64,000 bases of DNA from Bacillota bacterium (GTDB lineage: Bacteria; Armatimonadota; HRBIN16): contig JAIMBJ010000002.1 in assembly GCA_023511455.1 (NCBI GenBank), forward strand, positions 211,413 through 275,412, in the 5' to 3' direction. The notes beneath the pieces are model-generated. The model ran no database searches and was not told where the DNA came from. It saw only the letters and a program-made list of their open reading frames with translations. Position numbers and translations under genes: made by a program. Shown here one piece after another: positions 17,121 to 26,214 of the stretch. Every line of letters starts with the position of its first letter. Position 1 is the first letter of the stretch.

Positions 17121-17955
17121 TGCGCGACGGTTCGCAGAAATCCTTCTCGCAATCGTGCTGATTGTCGGAGGAGCGAGAGAGTTCACCCGTCGGCTGGAAC
17201 GAGCGGCGGAACGACAGATACTGCAGCAGCTGGGTGGGAACGGGCAGGTGCAGGTGCGCATCGAGCCTCGCTGGGGTGCGCTGGGCGTGTTACTCGCACG
17301 GGCGGATACCATCACAGTTCAGGCGTCGGGGTTTCGCGCGGCGCAGATGCCCTTCTTTTCCGAATCGCCAGTGCCTGCCTGGCGGGGGCATGTGCAAAGA
17401 GTGCAGATTGTGCTGGAGCGGTTTTCCTTGAAAGGCTTCCCGGTGCGTCGTCTGGAAGCGACGATACCCGATGTTTCTCTGGATTCCAGGGCGGCGGCGT
17501 TTCGCCTGAAAATCCGCCTGTTTGTAGCAGGTTGGGGAGAAGGTCGGGTGACCCTGGACGAGGAGGATTTAGCGACCTTCGTGAAGCGTCGGTTGCCTGA
17601 GGTACACTCTCCACAGGTGCGGGTAACTGCTTCGGAGATATACATCACCGGAGAGCTGGCTGCGCTGCTGACCACATGGCGGTTTGAGGCGAAGGGGCGT
17701 GTGGCAGTGCGAGACGGTCGGCAGGTGGTGATAGACAGTGCGCAGGTGCGTGTGGAAGGGGAAGACCTTCCCCCTGCGGTGGTGCAGAAGGTGGCTTCCG
17801 CACTCAATCCGGTGCTGGATGTGGAGCGCGATATGAATCTGGGTTCGATGTTCATTGTGGAACGTGTGGAGCAAGAAGAAGGTTTCGTGAAGCTTATCGG
17901 GCGGGCGACGGTGCCGCCCCGTCAGACAGGAGGGGTCAATGGCGACACCAAATGA
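17110..17955 (+). CDS. LmeA-like protein (DUF2993)
   Basis: A 281-residue protein with a single N-terminal hydrophobic helix (FAEILLAIVLIVGG) and a beta-rich remainder resembling the DUF2993/LmeA family of phospholipid-binding envelope proteins. The helix suggests membrane anchoring with the domain outside the cytoplasm. The ATG at 17110 lies 5-8 nt after AGGGGC and overlaps the MetS-like gene by 11 nt. The 3' end overlaps gcvT by 17 nt, so all are likely one operon. Lipid binding or transport is inferred from family resemblance only, and a link with glycine metabolism is not obvious. Confidence 0.65.
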   Translation: MALDARRFAEILLAIVLIVGGAREFTRRLERAAERQILQQLGGNGQVQVRIEPRWGALGVLLARADTITVQASGFRAAQMPFFSESPVPAWRGHVQRVQIVLERFSLKGFPVRRLEATIPDVSLDSRAAAFRLKIRLFVAGWGEGRVTLDEEDLATFVKRRLPEVHSPQVRVTASEIYITGELAALLTTWRFEAKGRVAVRDGRQVVIDSAQVRVEGEDLPPAVVQKVASALNPVLDVERDMNLGSMFIVERVEQEEGFVKLIGRATVPPRQTGGVNGDTK

Positions 17956-19024
17956 ACTGCGGTGCACGCCTCTCGCGGAGGTGCATCCCCGCATGGGGGC
18001 GCGAATGGTGGAGTTTGCGGGCTGGTGGATGCCCGTGCAGTATGGCGGCATCATGCAGGAAGCGCGTGCCGTGCGCGAAGGCGTGGGCATGTTCGATATC
18101 AGCCACATGGGCAGATTCCATCTGCAAGGCGCCGAAGCCATCGCCGTCCTCGAGAAACTGACCACCAACGACGTTTCCGCCCTCACCGACGGCGCCGCGC
18201 AGTATTCTCTGCTGACCAACCCGCAAGGTGGTGTTATCGACGACATCATCGTCTATCGGCTTGCTGCTGACCACCTGCTGGTGGTGGTGAACGCCGCGAA
18301 CGCCGATAAGGATAAGGCATGGATACTGCAACACCTGCCGTCTTCGGTGTCGTTGGAGGATGTTACCGCATTCACCGCGATGATCGCCGTACAGGGACCG
18401 CAGGCTATCGGGCTGGTCAGCCAGCTGTTCAGCCTGACTCTGGCGGAACTACCCCGTTTTCACTTCACCACCTCTACCTGGCAAGGACATCGCGTGTTCA
18501 TCGCGCGCACTGGTTACACGGGTGAGGACGGCGTGGAGCTGATTGTGGAAGCTACAGGAGCGGAAGCCCTGTGGAACAGCCTGAGCGAGTCGGGAGCAGT
18601 GCCCTGCGGCCTGGGCGCAAGGGATGTGCTGCGCATCGAGGCGGGATACCCTCTGTACGGTCACGAGTTGAACGAAGACATCAACCCCATCGAGGCGGGG
18701 TTGGGCTGGGTGGTCAGTAAGAGCAAGCAGTTCATCGGGGCGGAGGTTATCCGTCGTGTTCGAGAGCAGGGTCCTGTCCGCAAGCTGGTAGGGCTGGAAG
18801 TAGAAGGGCGCATGGTGGCACGGCAGGGTTACCCCGTGCAGGTAGACGGGCAAACGGTTGGCGAAATTACCAGTGGAACCTTCTCGCCCACGCTGGAGAA
18901 AAGCATCGCTATGGCGTTCGTGAGCAGCGAATACGCCAGGACAGGCAATGAGGTACAGGTGGATATGCGCGGAAAACCTGTGCCTGCCCGCATTGTATCG
19001 AGACGGTTCGTCAATCACGTATAA
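17939..19024 (+). CDS. gcvT: Glycine cleavage system T protein (aminomethyltransferase)
   Basis: A 361-residue T protein that moves the methylene group from the aminomethyl-lipoyl arm of GcvH to tetrahydrofolate and releases ammonia. It has the family landmarks 'MVEFAGWWMPVQYGG' at the N-terminus, 'MFDISHMGR', 'FIARTGYTGEDG' and 'LGARDVLRIEAGYPLYGHEL', which shape the folate site. Length is normal. It has a strong ribosome-binding site (AGGAGGGG) inside the end of the LmeA-like gene. It leads a compact gcvT-gcvH-gcvPA run. No glycine riboswitch is visible upstream. Confidence 0.95.
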   Translation: MATPNELRCTPLAEVHPRMGARMVEFAGWWMPVQYGGIMQEARAVREGVGMFDISHMGRFHLQGAEAIAVLEKLTTNDVSALTDGAAQYSLLTNPQGGVIDDIIVYRLAADHLLVVVNAANADKDKAWILQHLPSSVSLEDVTAFTAMIAVQGPQAIGLVSQLFSLTLAELPRFHFTTSTWQGHRVFIARTGYTGEDGVELIVEATGAEALWNSLSESGAVPCGLGARDVLRIEAGYPLYGHELNEDINPIEAGLGWVVSKSKQFIGAEVIRRVREQGPVRKLVGLEVEGRMVARQGYPVQVDGQTVGEITSGTFSPTLEKSIAMAFVSSEYARTGNEVQVDMRGKPVPARIVSRRFVNHV

Positions 19025-19041
19025 GCATAACGGAGGTGAAC

Positions 19042-19434
19042 ATGAACATCCCGAACGATTTACGATACTCCAAAACGGACGAATGGGTGCGTGTGGAGGG
19101 CGGCATCGCCACCATCGGTATCACCGACTATGCGCAATCCGAACTGGGTGACATTGTTTACCTGGAGCTGCCGGAACCGGGGCGCGTGCTACAGGTGGAC
19201 GAGATGTTCGGCACAGTGGAGTCGGTGAAGGCAGTGGCAGACCTGTATGCGCCCTTAGCGGGTGAGGTCGTTGAGGCAAACGCCGCCGTCACCCAGCGTG
19301 CGGAATTGGTGAACGAAGACCCCTACGGCGAGGGGTGGCTGATTAAGATGCAAATCGCAGACCCGTCCGAGTTAGACAACCTCCTTACCGCTGAGCAGTA
19401 CGCGGCATATATCGAGGAGCGTCAAAAGGCATGA
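19042..19434 (+). CDS. gcvH: Glycine cleavage system H protein
   Basis: A 130-residue lipoyl carrier. The lipoylated lysine lies in GTVESVKAVADLYAP, in the usual hairpin turn. The start 'NIPNDLRYSKTDEWVRVEGG' and the segment 'GLTDYAQSELGDIVYLELP'-like (here ITDYAQSELGDIVY) are diagnostic. I chose the ATG 5 nt after GGAGG; a GTG two codons earlier overlaps that site. It shuttles the aminomethyl group between the P and T proteins. Its stop overlaps the start of gcvPA (ATGA). Confidence 0.96.
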   Translation: MNIPNDLRYSKTDEWVRVEGGIATIGITDYAQSELGDIVYLELPEPGRVLQVDEMFGTVESVKAVADLYAPLAGEVVEANAAVTQRAELVNEDPYGEGWLIKMQIADPSELDNLLTAEQYAAYIEERQKA

Positions 19435-20771
19435 CATACATTCCGCATACCGATGCCGACCGCGAACGGATGCTGCGCGCCATTGGCGTGGAGCGGATGG
19501 AAGACCTGTTCGCGGAGATACCGCAGGAATTGCGCTTTCAGGGGCTGCTGAACCTGCCTCGGGGCATGGATGAAATCGCCCTGCGGGCGCACATGCAGCG
19601 TCTTGCGGGGCAGAACATGGATGTGTCGAAGTGCGTCTGCTTTCTGGGTGCGGGAATCTACGACCACTTCGCGCCTGCGGTGATAGATGCCATTCTGTCG
19701 CGCGGCGAGTTCCTCACCGCCTACACGCCCTACCAACCTGAGGTCAGTCAGGGATTATTGCAGGCGATGTTCGAATACCAGACCATGATTTGCAAGCTGA
19801 CGGGCATGGAGGTGAGCAACGCCTCGATGTATGACGGCGCGACCGCGCTGGCAGAAGCTGCGCTGATGGCATGGCACCATACCGGACGCAGGCGCATTGT
19901 GGTTTCTCAGACCGTGCACCCGCATTATCGCCACGTCGTGCGTACCTACACCAGCGCTGCCGACCTCGAAGTGCAGGAGATTCCCGGTGCGGACGGGGTG
20001 ACCGCGGTAGATGCACATATACCCGACGACACGGCGTGTGTGCTGTGGCAGCACCCCAACTTCTACGGGAACCTCGAGCCGATGGCAGACCTGACCGCCT
20101 TGGCACACGAGCGGCGTGCACTGGCGATTGTCGCAGTAGACCCCATTGCGCTGGGTATCCTGAAGCCACCCGGAGAATACGGCGTGGATGTGGTGGTAGG
20201 AGAGGGACAACCGCTGGGACTGGCGATGGGTTTCGGAGGCCCCTTGCTGGGCTTCTACGCCTGCAAGGAGGAGTACATTCGGCGTCTGCCGGGACGCATC
20301 ATCGGCGAGACGGTGGATGTGGAAGGGCGTCGTGGTTTCGTGATGACCCTGCGCACGCGCGAGCAGGACATCCGTCGCGAGCGAGCCACTTCCAACATCT
20401 GCACGAACGAAGCCCTGATGGCGTTAGCAGCGGCGGTATACCTAAGCGCACTGGGCAAGCAGGGTTTACGCAAGGTGGCAAACCTGTGCCTGCAAAAGGC
20501 ACACTATCTGGCAAAGCGCCTGACGGAGTTGCCGGGGGTGGAACTGGTCTATCCGCAGGCACGCTTTTTCAAGGAGTTCGTTGTTAGCCTGCCACGCCTG
20601 GCGGAAGAGGTGGCACAGGCGCTGTTGCCCGGCTATCTGGCGGGATTGCCCCTGAGCCGCTATGAAGCTGGACGGGAGCATCACCTGCTCATTGCGGTTA
20701 CCGAAAAGCGCACCCGGCAGGAGATGGATGAGTTTGTGCACGCACTGCGCGGCGCGCTGAGCGAAGGGTGA
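19431..20771 (+). CDS. gcvPA: Glycine dehydrogenase (decarboxylating) subunit 1
   Basis: A 446-residue protein equal to the N-terminal half of the P protein in its two-subunit form. Characteristic stretches are 'YTPYQPEVSQGLLQAMFEYQ', 'VVGEGQPLGLAMGFGGP' and 'RTREQDIRRERATSNICTN'. The pyridoxal-phosphate lysine is carried by subunit 2 (gcvPB), which is not in this window; the next gene is an unrelated TPR protein. The enzyme must therefore be completed by a distant gcvPB. Start overlaps the gcvH stop, so stoichiometric synthesis by coupled translation is likely. Confidence 0.95.
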   Translation: MTYIPHTDADRERMLRAIGVERMEDLFAEIPQELRFQGLLNLPRGMDEIALRAHMQRLAGQNMDVSKCVCFLGAGIYDHFAPAVIDAILSRGEFLTAYTPYQPEVSQGLLQAMFEYQTMICKLTGMEVSNASMYDGATALAEAALMAWHHTGRRRIVVSQTVHPHYRHVVRTYTSAADLEVQEIPGADGVTAVDAHIPDDTACVLWQHPNFYGNLEPMADLTALAHERRALAIVAVDPIALGILKPPGEYGVDVVVGEGQPLGLAMGFGGPLLGFYACKEEYIRRLPGRIIGETVDVEGRRGFVMTLRTREQDIRRERATSNICTNEALMALAAAVYLSALGKQGLRKVANLCLQKAHYLAKRLTELPGVELVYPQARFFKEFVVSLPRLAEEVAQALLPGYLAGLPLSRYEAGREHHLLIAVTEKRTRQEMDEFVHALRGALSEG

Positions 20772-20791
20772 AAAAAGCGGTCAGGCATGTC

Positions 20792-20820
20792 TTGCATTTA
20801 CATGGCAAAACTGCTATACT
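20792..20820 (+). promoter_or_regulatory. Promoter for TPR-YfhO-transglycosylase genes
   Basis: TTGCAT (20792-20797), 17 bp, TATACT (20815-20820). Transcription from about 20827 leaves a leader of about 114 nt before the TPR start. I see no strong hairpin or known element in that leader. Confidence 0.7.
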
Positions 20821-20940
20821 TTCGGTGACGCTATCGCTCGATGGTAGGGTAGCGGGAGAGACGGATTCATCCTTAGTTATTTCGGTGATGTCACGGACAT
20901 TATCGATGAAGGACACCTGAAACTGGAGGGCTACCGGGCT

Positions 20941-21294
20941 ATGGGGGATGTACAATCCCACATCGAGCGCGGCGTCGCGTACAAAATCAACGGGCAGTAT
21001 GACCAGGCTCTGGCGGAGCTGCGGCAAGCGGTGCAGCTGGCTCCTGACAACGCGGAGGCGCATCATCAACTCGGGCTGGTACTGGGGTTTATCGGGGAGT
21101 TCGAACAGTCGCTGGCTGAGCTGGAACGCGCTGTACAGATAGACGCAAGGAACGTCGTTATCCGCAACGACCTCGCGCTCACCTACGCCATGCTCGGCAT
21201 GTACGAGGAAGCGAAGGCGCAGTTCGAGGAGGTGTTGCGCCAAGACCCGACCAATGAGGTCGCGCTTAAACAGATTCAGTTTCTCCAGTTTTAG
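20941..21294 (+). CDS. Small tetratricopeptide-repeat protein
   Basis: A 117-residue protein made of about three TPR units. Helical pairs around residues 6-38, 40-72 and 74-106 show the W/L-G-Y-A-P spacing, for example 'YKINGQYDQALAELRQAVQLA'-type repeats ending in AP or AR. There is no signal peptide, so it is probably a cytoplasmic protein-protein adaptor. The frame ends 41 nt inside the next gene, so the two are co-transcribed and probably coupled. The partner is not evident. Confidence is high for the fold, low for the role. Confidence 0.8.
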   Translation: MGDVQSHIERGVAYKINGQYDQALAELRQAVQLAPDNAEAHHQLGLVLGFIGEFEQSLAELERAVQIDARNVVIRNDLALTYAMLGMYEEAKAQFEEVLRQDPTNEVALKQIQFLQF

Positions 21295-23584
21295 AGAAAC
21301 TGCTCTGGCGGGGCTGATACTGGCTCTGCTGGTGTGGTTGTTCCTCTTCCCTGTGCTGACAGGCGGGCGTGTGTGGCTTCCCACACGCCTGCTGTTTCAG
21401 GTGTACCCCTACCGTGCCCTTGCTACTGAAACGCCGCCCCCGTGGAACCCCCTCATGTGGGATGGCGCCGCGCAGTTCGGCGTATGGCGCCTGTATACTG
21501 CACAGATGTGGAGTCAGGGATGGTTACCCCTGTGGAACCCCCATCAGGGCATGGGCTATCCCCTCTACGCCAACAGCCAGTCTGCCATTTTCTATCCGCC
21601 GAACGCGCTGTTCGTATGGCTGCGCGAAGGGGCGTTTGGCTGGCTCGCGGCGTTGCATCTCTGGTGGGCGGGAATGGGCGCGTGGTTGTTGCTGCGCAGG
21701 CAGGTAGGCGTCGGGTTTGCCGCCGCGCTGGTGGGGGCTATCGCTTTTGCCTTTTCGTTATGGATGATTACCTGGCAGTATCTGCCCAGTGTTCCGGCAA
21801 CCGCTTCGTGGCTGCCATGGGTGGTTTTGACGACCGCCCGCTGGAGTGTGCAGCCGGATGTGCGTCGCGCCACATGGTGGGGCACTGCGATGGGACTGTG
21901 CCTGCTGGCGGGGCATCTGCAGATTGCTTTTTACGTGCTGGGGGCGGGGCTGCTGCTGGCAATATACGGCATTCTCATGCGCATCCGCATCAGGAAAACT
22001 TCCGCGTCGTTCTCAGAGACAGCGGGAAGTAAAACAGGCACCTGGGCATCCGCGCTGCTTGCCTTTGCCCTTGCCCTCGCCCTGAGCGCGCCGCAGGTAT
22101 TGCCTGCGGTGGAGATGTCCCGCCTTTCGCACCGGCGTGCTCCCGCGACGATGGAAGGATATTCGGCTTACGTGGGCAGTGCGATGCCCGTCGCCCATCT
22201 GATAACCCTGTTCCTGCCCGATTTCTTCGGTCACCCCGGCGTCGCTCGTACCGACGCACCCGAGGTCAGTACCTACTGGGGCAAAGGTAACTACGCGGAG
22301 TTCGCCTGCTTTGTGGGCATTCCTGTGTTACTGCTGGCGGTACTGGGTGCATGGGGCTATCGCTCTTTCTGGCGGGTCTATGCCCTGCTGATGGCTATTC
22401 TGGCGATGCTTCTCGCTCTGGGAAAGCCTCTCAATGCCCTGCTCTACTTCGGTGTGCCTGGTTTCAGCGGAACGGGCTCGCCGGCGCGGGTGCTGCTGCT
22501 GTGGGCTTTCGGTATGGCGCTGCTGGCGGCGATGGGGGCAGACCGGTTAGTCTCCGCTTCCCGGAAGGAGTGGCAGTGGACGGGGGGAGTACTGGCTGGA
22601 CTGCTTGCCGTCAGCCTGCTTGCTGCGCGGACAACGACGGTGCAGGCGCTGGGGGAAGAGGCTTTTGCCGAATTGCTCGGTGCGCAGATGCCGATGCTCG
22701 TGCAGGGTATCGCTCTGGCTGTGATGGGCGCGGGGGCGGTGGTTATTGGCAGCAAAAGGCAGTGGAACCACCTGCTGATGCAGGGTATCCTGACGGTGTG
22801 CGTGCTGGGAAGCCTGTGGCTTGCGGGCGCTGGCTACAATCCTACCGCCCTAGCCGACAGCGTCTACCCGACCACACCTCTTCTGGAACAGACGCAGAAC
22901 CTCACGGAAGGCAAGTGGCGCGTCTTCGCTGTGCAGAGCAGCTGGAGCCTGTATCGCGCGCCGCAGGCGATTTTGCCGCCCAATCTGGCAACGGCCGCGG
23001 GGCTGTATGACCTGCAGGTTTACGATTCGCTGATGCCCTTGCGGACAAAACGGTGGCTGGACGGGCTGAACGGCAGAGACTCCGCGCCGGTGGAGAACGG
23101 AAACATGGCGCTGGGCTGGCGCGCACCTGTCGACCGTCTCGCACAGGCTGGAGTGAAAGTGGTGCTGTCGGTGCAACCGCTTGCCGAAGCAGGTTTGCGA
23201 CTGCTCACGCAGAGCGCGGAAGGGTACCTTTATGAGTTGACGGGGGTGCGTTCATGGGTGCGTACCGAAGACGGTCGGGAGTGTCCGTTCCGCCGCCAGG
23301 GTTGTAACCGCCTGCAGATTACTCTACCCGAAGCGGCAACGAGGTTGCACGTGATGCAGACTTTCTATCCGGGCTGGAAGGTGGAACCGTCGGGAGTGAT
23401 CGAGCCGCTGGATGACGCCTTTCAGCGTGTGCGGTTGCCTGCCGGGGTGCAGGTCATCACACTGCGTTTCGCGCCCGACCTGTTGAAAGTATGTCTGTAC
23501 CTTGCGCTGGTTGCGACGGGGTGGCTGACCTGCGTTTGCTTGATGAGCAGGATGTTCCATGCCGAAAATCGAAACATGGAATAA
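21254..23584 (+). CDS. YfhO-family polytopic membrane protein
   Basis: A 776-residue membrane protein. It has 12 or more hydrophobic helices and a soluble C-terminal domain (about 530-740) before a last helix. The segments 'WNPHQGMGYPLYANSQSAIFYPPN' after TM1 and a proline- and aromatic-rich loop are typical of the YfhO/GT-C-like family. In Gram-positive bacteria these modify lipoteichoic acid; elsewhere they are presumed lipid-linked sugar transferases. The aspartate in MWDGAAQF after the first helix could be the catalytic acid expected for a GT-C fold. Substrate is unknown. The start overlaps the TPR gene by 41 nt; a later start is possible. Confidence 0.75.
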   Translation: MRSRLNRFSFSSFRETALAGLILALLVWLFLFPVLTGGRVWLPTRLLFQVYPYRALATETPPPWNPLMWDGAAQFGVWRLYTAQMWSQGWLPLWNPHQGMGYPLYANSQSAIFYPPNALFVWLREGAFGWLAALHLWWAGMGAWLLLRRQVGVGFAAALVGAIAFAFSLWMITWQYLPSVPATASWLPWVVLTTARWSVQPDVRRATWWGTAMGLCLLAGHLQIAFYVLGAGLLLAIYGILMRIRIRKTSASFSETAGSKTGTWASALLAFALALALSAPQVLPAVEMSRLSHRRAPATMEGYSAYVGSAMPVAHLITLFLPDFFGHPGVARTDAPEVSTYWGKGNYAEFACFVGIPVLLLAVLGAWGYRSFWRVYALLMAILAMLLALGKPLNALLYFGVPGFSGTGSPARVLLLWAFGMALLAAMGADRLVSASRKEWQWTGGVLAGLLAVSLLAARTTTVQALGEEAFAELLGAQMPMLVQGIALAVMGAGAVVIGSKRQWNHLLMQGILTVCVLGSLWLAGAGYNPTALADSVYPTTPLLEQTQNLTEGKWRVFAVQSSWSLYRAPQAILPPNLATAAGLYDLQVYDSLMPLRTKRWLDGLNGRDSAPVENGNMALGWRAPVDRLAQAGVKVVLSVQPLAEAGLRLLTQSAEGYLYELTGVRSWVRTEDGRECPFRRQGCNRLQITLPEAATRLHVMQTFYPGWKVEPSGVIEPLDDAFQRVRLPAGVQVITLRFAPDLLKVCLYLALVATGWLTCVCLMSRMFHAENRNME

Positions 23585-23614
23585 CCGTGTACACGGCTTT
23601 TGTAGGGGTGAGCG

Positions 23615-24631
23615 ATGCGCGTCTGGTGGATATGTGCCATACTGCTCATTTGCTGCGGCACGCCGCTGTGGGCGGACGTGGCGGGCTTTGTGAAAGCGCG
23701 CCAGAGCCTGAAGGCGTTGCCGGTGGGCGGCATCAGCTATTTGCAGCAGAATGTGGAAGTGTATCGCGGCAAGGTGGTGGAGCTCACCGCTACCGTCAAA
23801 GGCATCAGTCAGATAGGCGAGGCACAGGTGGTTGTCCTGCAGTCGGCGGATGGGGCGTCGGTGTGTCCGCGCGTCAGTCAGCCCCTGCAGGAGCAGCTGG
23901 GGGCACGGTTGCGGGTGCTCCTGCGCGTCGGAGAAGATAACCTGGTGGGTTTGAGCAGTGTCGACCTTCTTCAGGCGGTACACGAGGCAGACATCGCACA
24001 GTGGGAATTACAACAGCGCCAGAAGCAAGAAGTATCGAAACAGCCACCGCAGCGTGCCTCGCGTCCCCTCGCCTCGCGGTTCAACACGCCTGTGCGAACC
24101 AGCCAGGGGACGGTAATCACCTTCGAGCAGTGGCACAGTGCCGTATACGATGCCTACGCCCGTGCGATTTCGCGCTTCAACCCGCGGCTAAAGCCTCAGC
24201 AGGTGGAGGTCATTACCAACAGCATTCTGGCTTTCAGCTGGTACTACCGCGTAGACCCGCGTCTGGTGGTGGCAATGGTGCTGGCAGAGTCGGGCTTTCG
24301 CCCCGATGCGGTTTCGCGTGCCGGCGCGATGGGGTTGGGGCAGTTGATGCCCGGCACCGCACGCGGACTGGGCGTCAGCAATCCCTTCGACCCCGTCCAG
24401 AACCTGGCTGGTGCGATACGCCTGTTGCATGGACACCTGAACACCTATTCGCGCGGTCGCGCCTACCGCGAGGGCACGGTGAGCTGGAATGACATCATCC
24501 TCGCCATGGCGGCTTATAACGCCGGCTCTGGCGCGGTGCGCAAATACGGCGGTGTGCCCCCCTACCGCGAGACGCAAACCTATGTGCGACGGGTCATCGC
24601 GCTATACAAGCAGCTTTGCGGGATGAAGTAG
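23615..24631 (+). CDS. Lytic transglycosylase (SLT domain)
   Basis: A 338-residue exported murein hydrolase. A signal peptide (about 1-20, ending LWAD) is followed by an OB-like domain (about 40-125), a Gln/Lys/Pro linker, and a C-terminal SLT domain. The catalytic glutamate lies in '[13 protein letters not shown]', followed by '[18 protein letters not shown]' and '[11 protein letters not shown]', all diagnostic of the Slt70/MltE-like fold. It would cleave the MurNAc-GlcNAc bond in periplasmic peptidoglycan. The N-terminal domain may direct it to a partner. Ribosome-binding site GTAGGGGTGA. It ends 10 bp from the convergent SRPBCC gene. Confidence 0.9.
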   Translation: MRVWWICAILLICCGTPLWADVAGFVKARQSLKALPVGGISYLQQNVEVYRGKVVELTATVKGISQIGEAQVVVLQSADGASVCPRVSQPLQEQLGARLRVLLRVGEDNLVGLSSVDLLQAVHEADIAQWELQQRQKQEVSKQPPQRASRPLASRFNTPVRTSQGTVITFEQWHSAVYDAYARAISRFNPRLKPQQVEVITNSILAFSWYYRVDPRLVVAMVLAESGFRPDAVSRAGAMGLGQLMPGTARGLGVSNPFDPVQNLAGAIRLLHGHLNTYSRGRAYREGTVSWNDIILAMAAYNAGSGAVRKYGGVPPYRETQTYVRRVIALYKQLCGMK

Positions 24632-24641
24632 CCACTTTTGG

Positions 24642-25100
24642 TTATTTGCCGAACAGCTCGATAATCTTCTGACGCCGGAAGGCAAAAATCTCTTCAATGC
24701 GCGGGCGCACCACGAGACGGTTGATAACGCTGTCTATCAACGGAACCGGCAAAGCGTAGTATACCAGGTCGGTCATGTGCACGCCGCCCTCTACGGGCGT
24801 AAAGGTATGCCGGTGATGCCAGAACCGATACGGACCGAAACGCTGTTCGTCCACGAAAAAGCGCAACGGCTCTACGTGGGTAATCTCTGTCACCCAGAAC
24901 ATCGGTATCCCCCACAGAGGGCGTACCGTATAGGCGATAATGATGCCCGGTTCCATCCTGTCGGGCACAGGGGTCAGGATATCGAAGCCCATGTAGGGCG
25001 GCGTGATGACCTTCAGGTTGACGGGACTGGAGAAGAAGTCCCAGACCTCTTCTAACGGAGCTGGTATCGTCTGTTCTGTCTCGAAGCGAAAGAGTTTCAT
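24642..25100 (-). CDS. SRPBCC-superfamily ligand-binding protein
   Basis: A 152-residue START/Bet v1-like protein. It begins with the usual 'ETEQTIPAPLEEVWDFFSSP' strand-helix segment and ends with a long C-terminal helix (PRIEEIFAFRRQKIIELF). The middle is beta-rich with many aromatic residues, matching a hydrophobic cavity. Family members bind lipids, polyketides or other hydrophobic ligands. The version with 'ITPPYMGFDILTP' resembles stand-alone domains found beside sugar epimerases. No signal peptide. No functional neighbour points to a specific ligand. Confidence 0.8.
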   Translation of the reverse strand: MKLFRFETEQTIPAPLEEVWDFFSSPVNLKVITPPYMGFDILTPVPDRMEPGIIIAYTVRPLWGIPMFWVTEITHVEPLRFFVDEQRFGPYRFWHHRHTFTPVEGGVHMTDLVYYALPVPLIDSVINRLVVRPRIEEIFAFRRQKIIELFGK

Positions 25101-25232
25101 TGCGTCCTTATTATACCCCGCGCGTTACCGGGTGTAATACCGCCATCGGCATTTGAGGTCAATGCTCTTGCCCGGCGAGAGCCTCGCTCTGCATGAGGTG
25201 TCCGGCAGATTCATCCGACACCACTCCCCGCC

Positions 25233-25262
25233 TTGACCAGTAGCGGGGTGATGTGGTATGTT
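25233..25262 (+). promoter_or_regulatory. Promoter for the adenine methylase
   Basis: TTGACC (25233-25238), 18 bp, TATGTT (25257-25262). The in-frame ATG at 25258 lies inside the -10 box, so translation must begin later, at 25327. The stretch 25101-25232 shows a TCCGGCAGATTC...TCCGACACC direct-repeat-like pattern but no gene. Confidence 0.55.
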
Positions 25263-25326
25263 GAGCGAGGTAAGGTTCCTAACCAGGCTGGATGCACACC
25301 ACCGGAACAATGCTCATTTTTGCATA

Positions 25327-26214
25327 ATGGTAAGCAATCGCTACATAACGAGCCCTCTGCGTTTCCCGGGTGGGAAGTCTCGGGCGTTGGAGCGGATTAT
25401 ACCCCTCATCCCGCCGTTCCGCGAGTTTCGGGAACCAATGGTCGGAGGTGGTTCTGTCTTCCTGCGGTTGAAGCAAATCCATCCCCACTGCCAGTACTGG
25501 ATTAATGATATTAACTACGAATTGTATTGCTTCTGGATAGCAACACGAGACCATGTTGGCGCTCTGGTGGAAGCGGTATCGGAGATTAAAGAACGTACAC
25601 AGGATGGCAAACGGCTGTTCTATGAACTGATGGAGACCTATGGTTCCGGCAGCGAGCTGGAACGTGCAGTGCGCTTCTTTGTCTTGAACCGCATTACCTT
25701 CTCGGGAACTGTAGATTCCGGCGGCTATTCCGAACACGCATTTCATGGACGATTTACCCACTCATCGATCAAAGCTCTGCAGCGCGTTTCTCCTCTCCTG
25801 CAGGGTGTGCGAATCACCAACCTGGACTATGCAGAGGTGGTGAACGCGCCGGGTGAAGATGTGTTCATCTTTCTGGATCCCCCTTACTACTCTGCGACAC
25901 GCTCACGCCTGTATGGAAAGCGCGGGGAACTGCATACTGGCTTTGACCACGTGCGCTTTGCTGAAGTGGTTAAGCAATGCCCGCATCAATGGTTAATCAC
26001 TTACGACGACTGCCCCGAAGTAAGGCGTTTATTTGCCGACGCCTGTATCGTGCAATGGCAGCTGCAGTATGGTATGAATAACTACAAGCAACCGTTCGCT
26101 CGCCCGGGGAAGGAGTTGTTCATCGCCAACTACGACATCGCCTCACGTTACCAGAAGCAGCTTGCCCTGCTCCTGCAACAGCGAACCGGCTACCTTGCTC
26201 ACGAGGATGAATAG
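25327..26214 (+). CDS. DNA adenine methylase (Dam/D12 class)
   Basis: A 295-residue N6-adenine methyltransferase of the alpha (D12) order. The AdoMet motif FPGGKSRAL is near the N-terminus and the catalytic motif DPPYY near residue 180. In between, 'NDINYELYCFW' and 'ARFFVLNRITFSGT'-like segments (here VRFFVLNRITFSG) are typical. The start at 25327 (MVSNRYITSP) places the AdoMet motif at the usual distance. No endonuclease gene is adjacent, so it may be an orphan regulatory methylase. Neighbours are unrelated, and its 3' end overlaps a convergent glycosyltransferase by 16 nt. Target sequence unknown. Confidence 0.88.
   Translation: MVSNRYITSPLRFPGGKSRALERIIPLIPPFREFREPMVGGGSVFLRLKQIHPHCQYWINDINYELYCFWIATRDHVGALVEAVSEIKERTQDGKRLFYELMETYGSGSELERAVRFFVLNRITFSGTVDSGGYSEHAFHGRFTHSSIKALQRVSPLLQGVRITNLDYAEVVNAPGEDVFIFLDPPYYSATRSRLYGKRGELHTGFDHVRFAEVVKQCPHQWLITYDDCPEVRRLFADACIVQWQLQYGMNNYKQPFARPGKELFIANYDIASRYQKQLALLLQQRTGYLAHEDE

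Noticed and set aside
17000..17939. Possible glycine riboswitch for the gcv genes
   Set aside because: No pair of glycine-aptamer core motifs lies upstream of gcvT or the transporter; the only GGGAGAG-like word is after gcvPA, near 20862, and lacks the rest of the aptamer.
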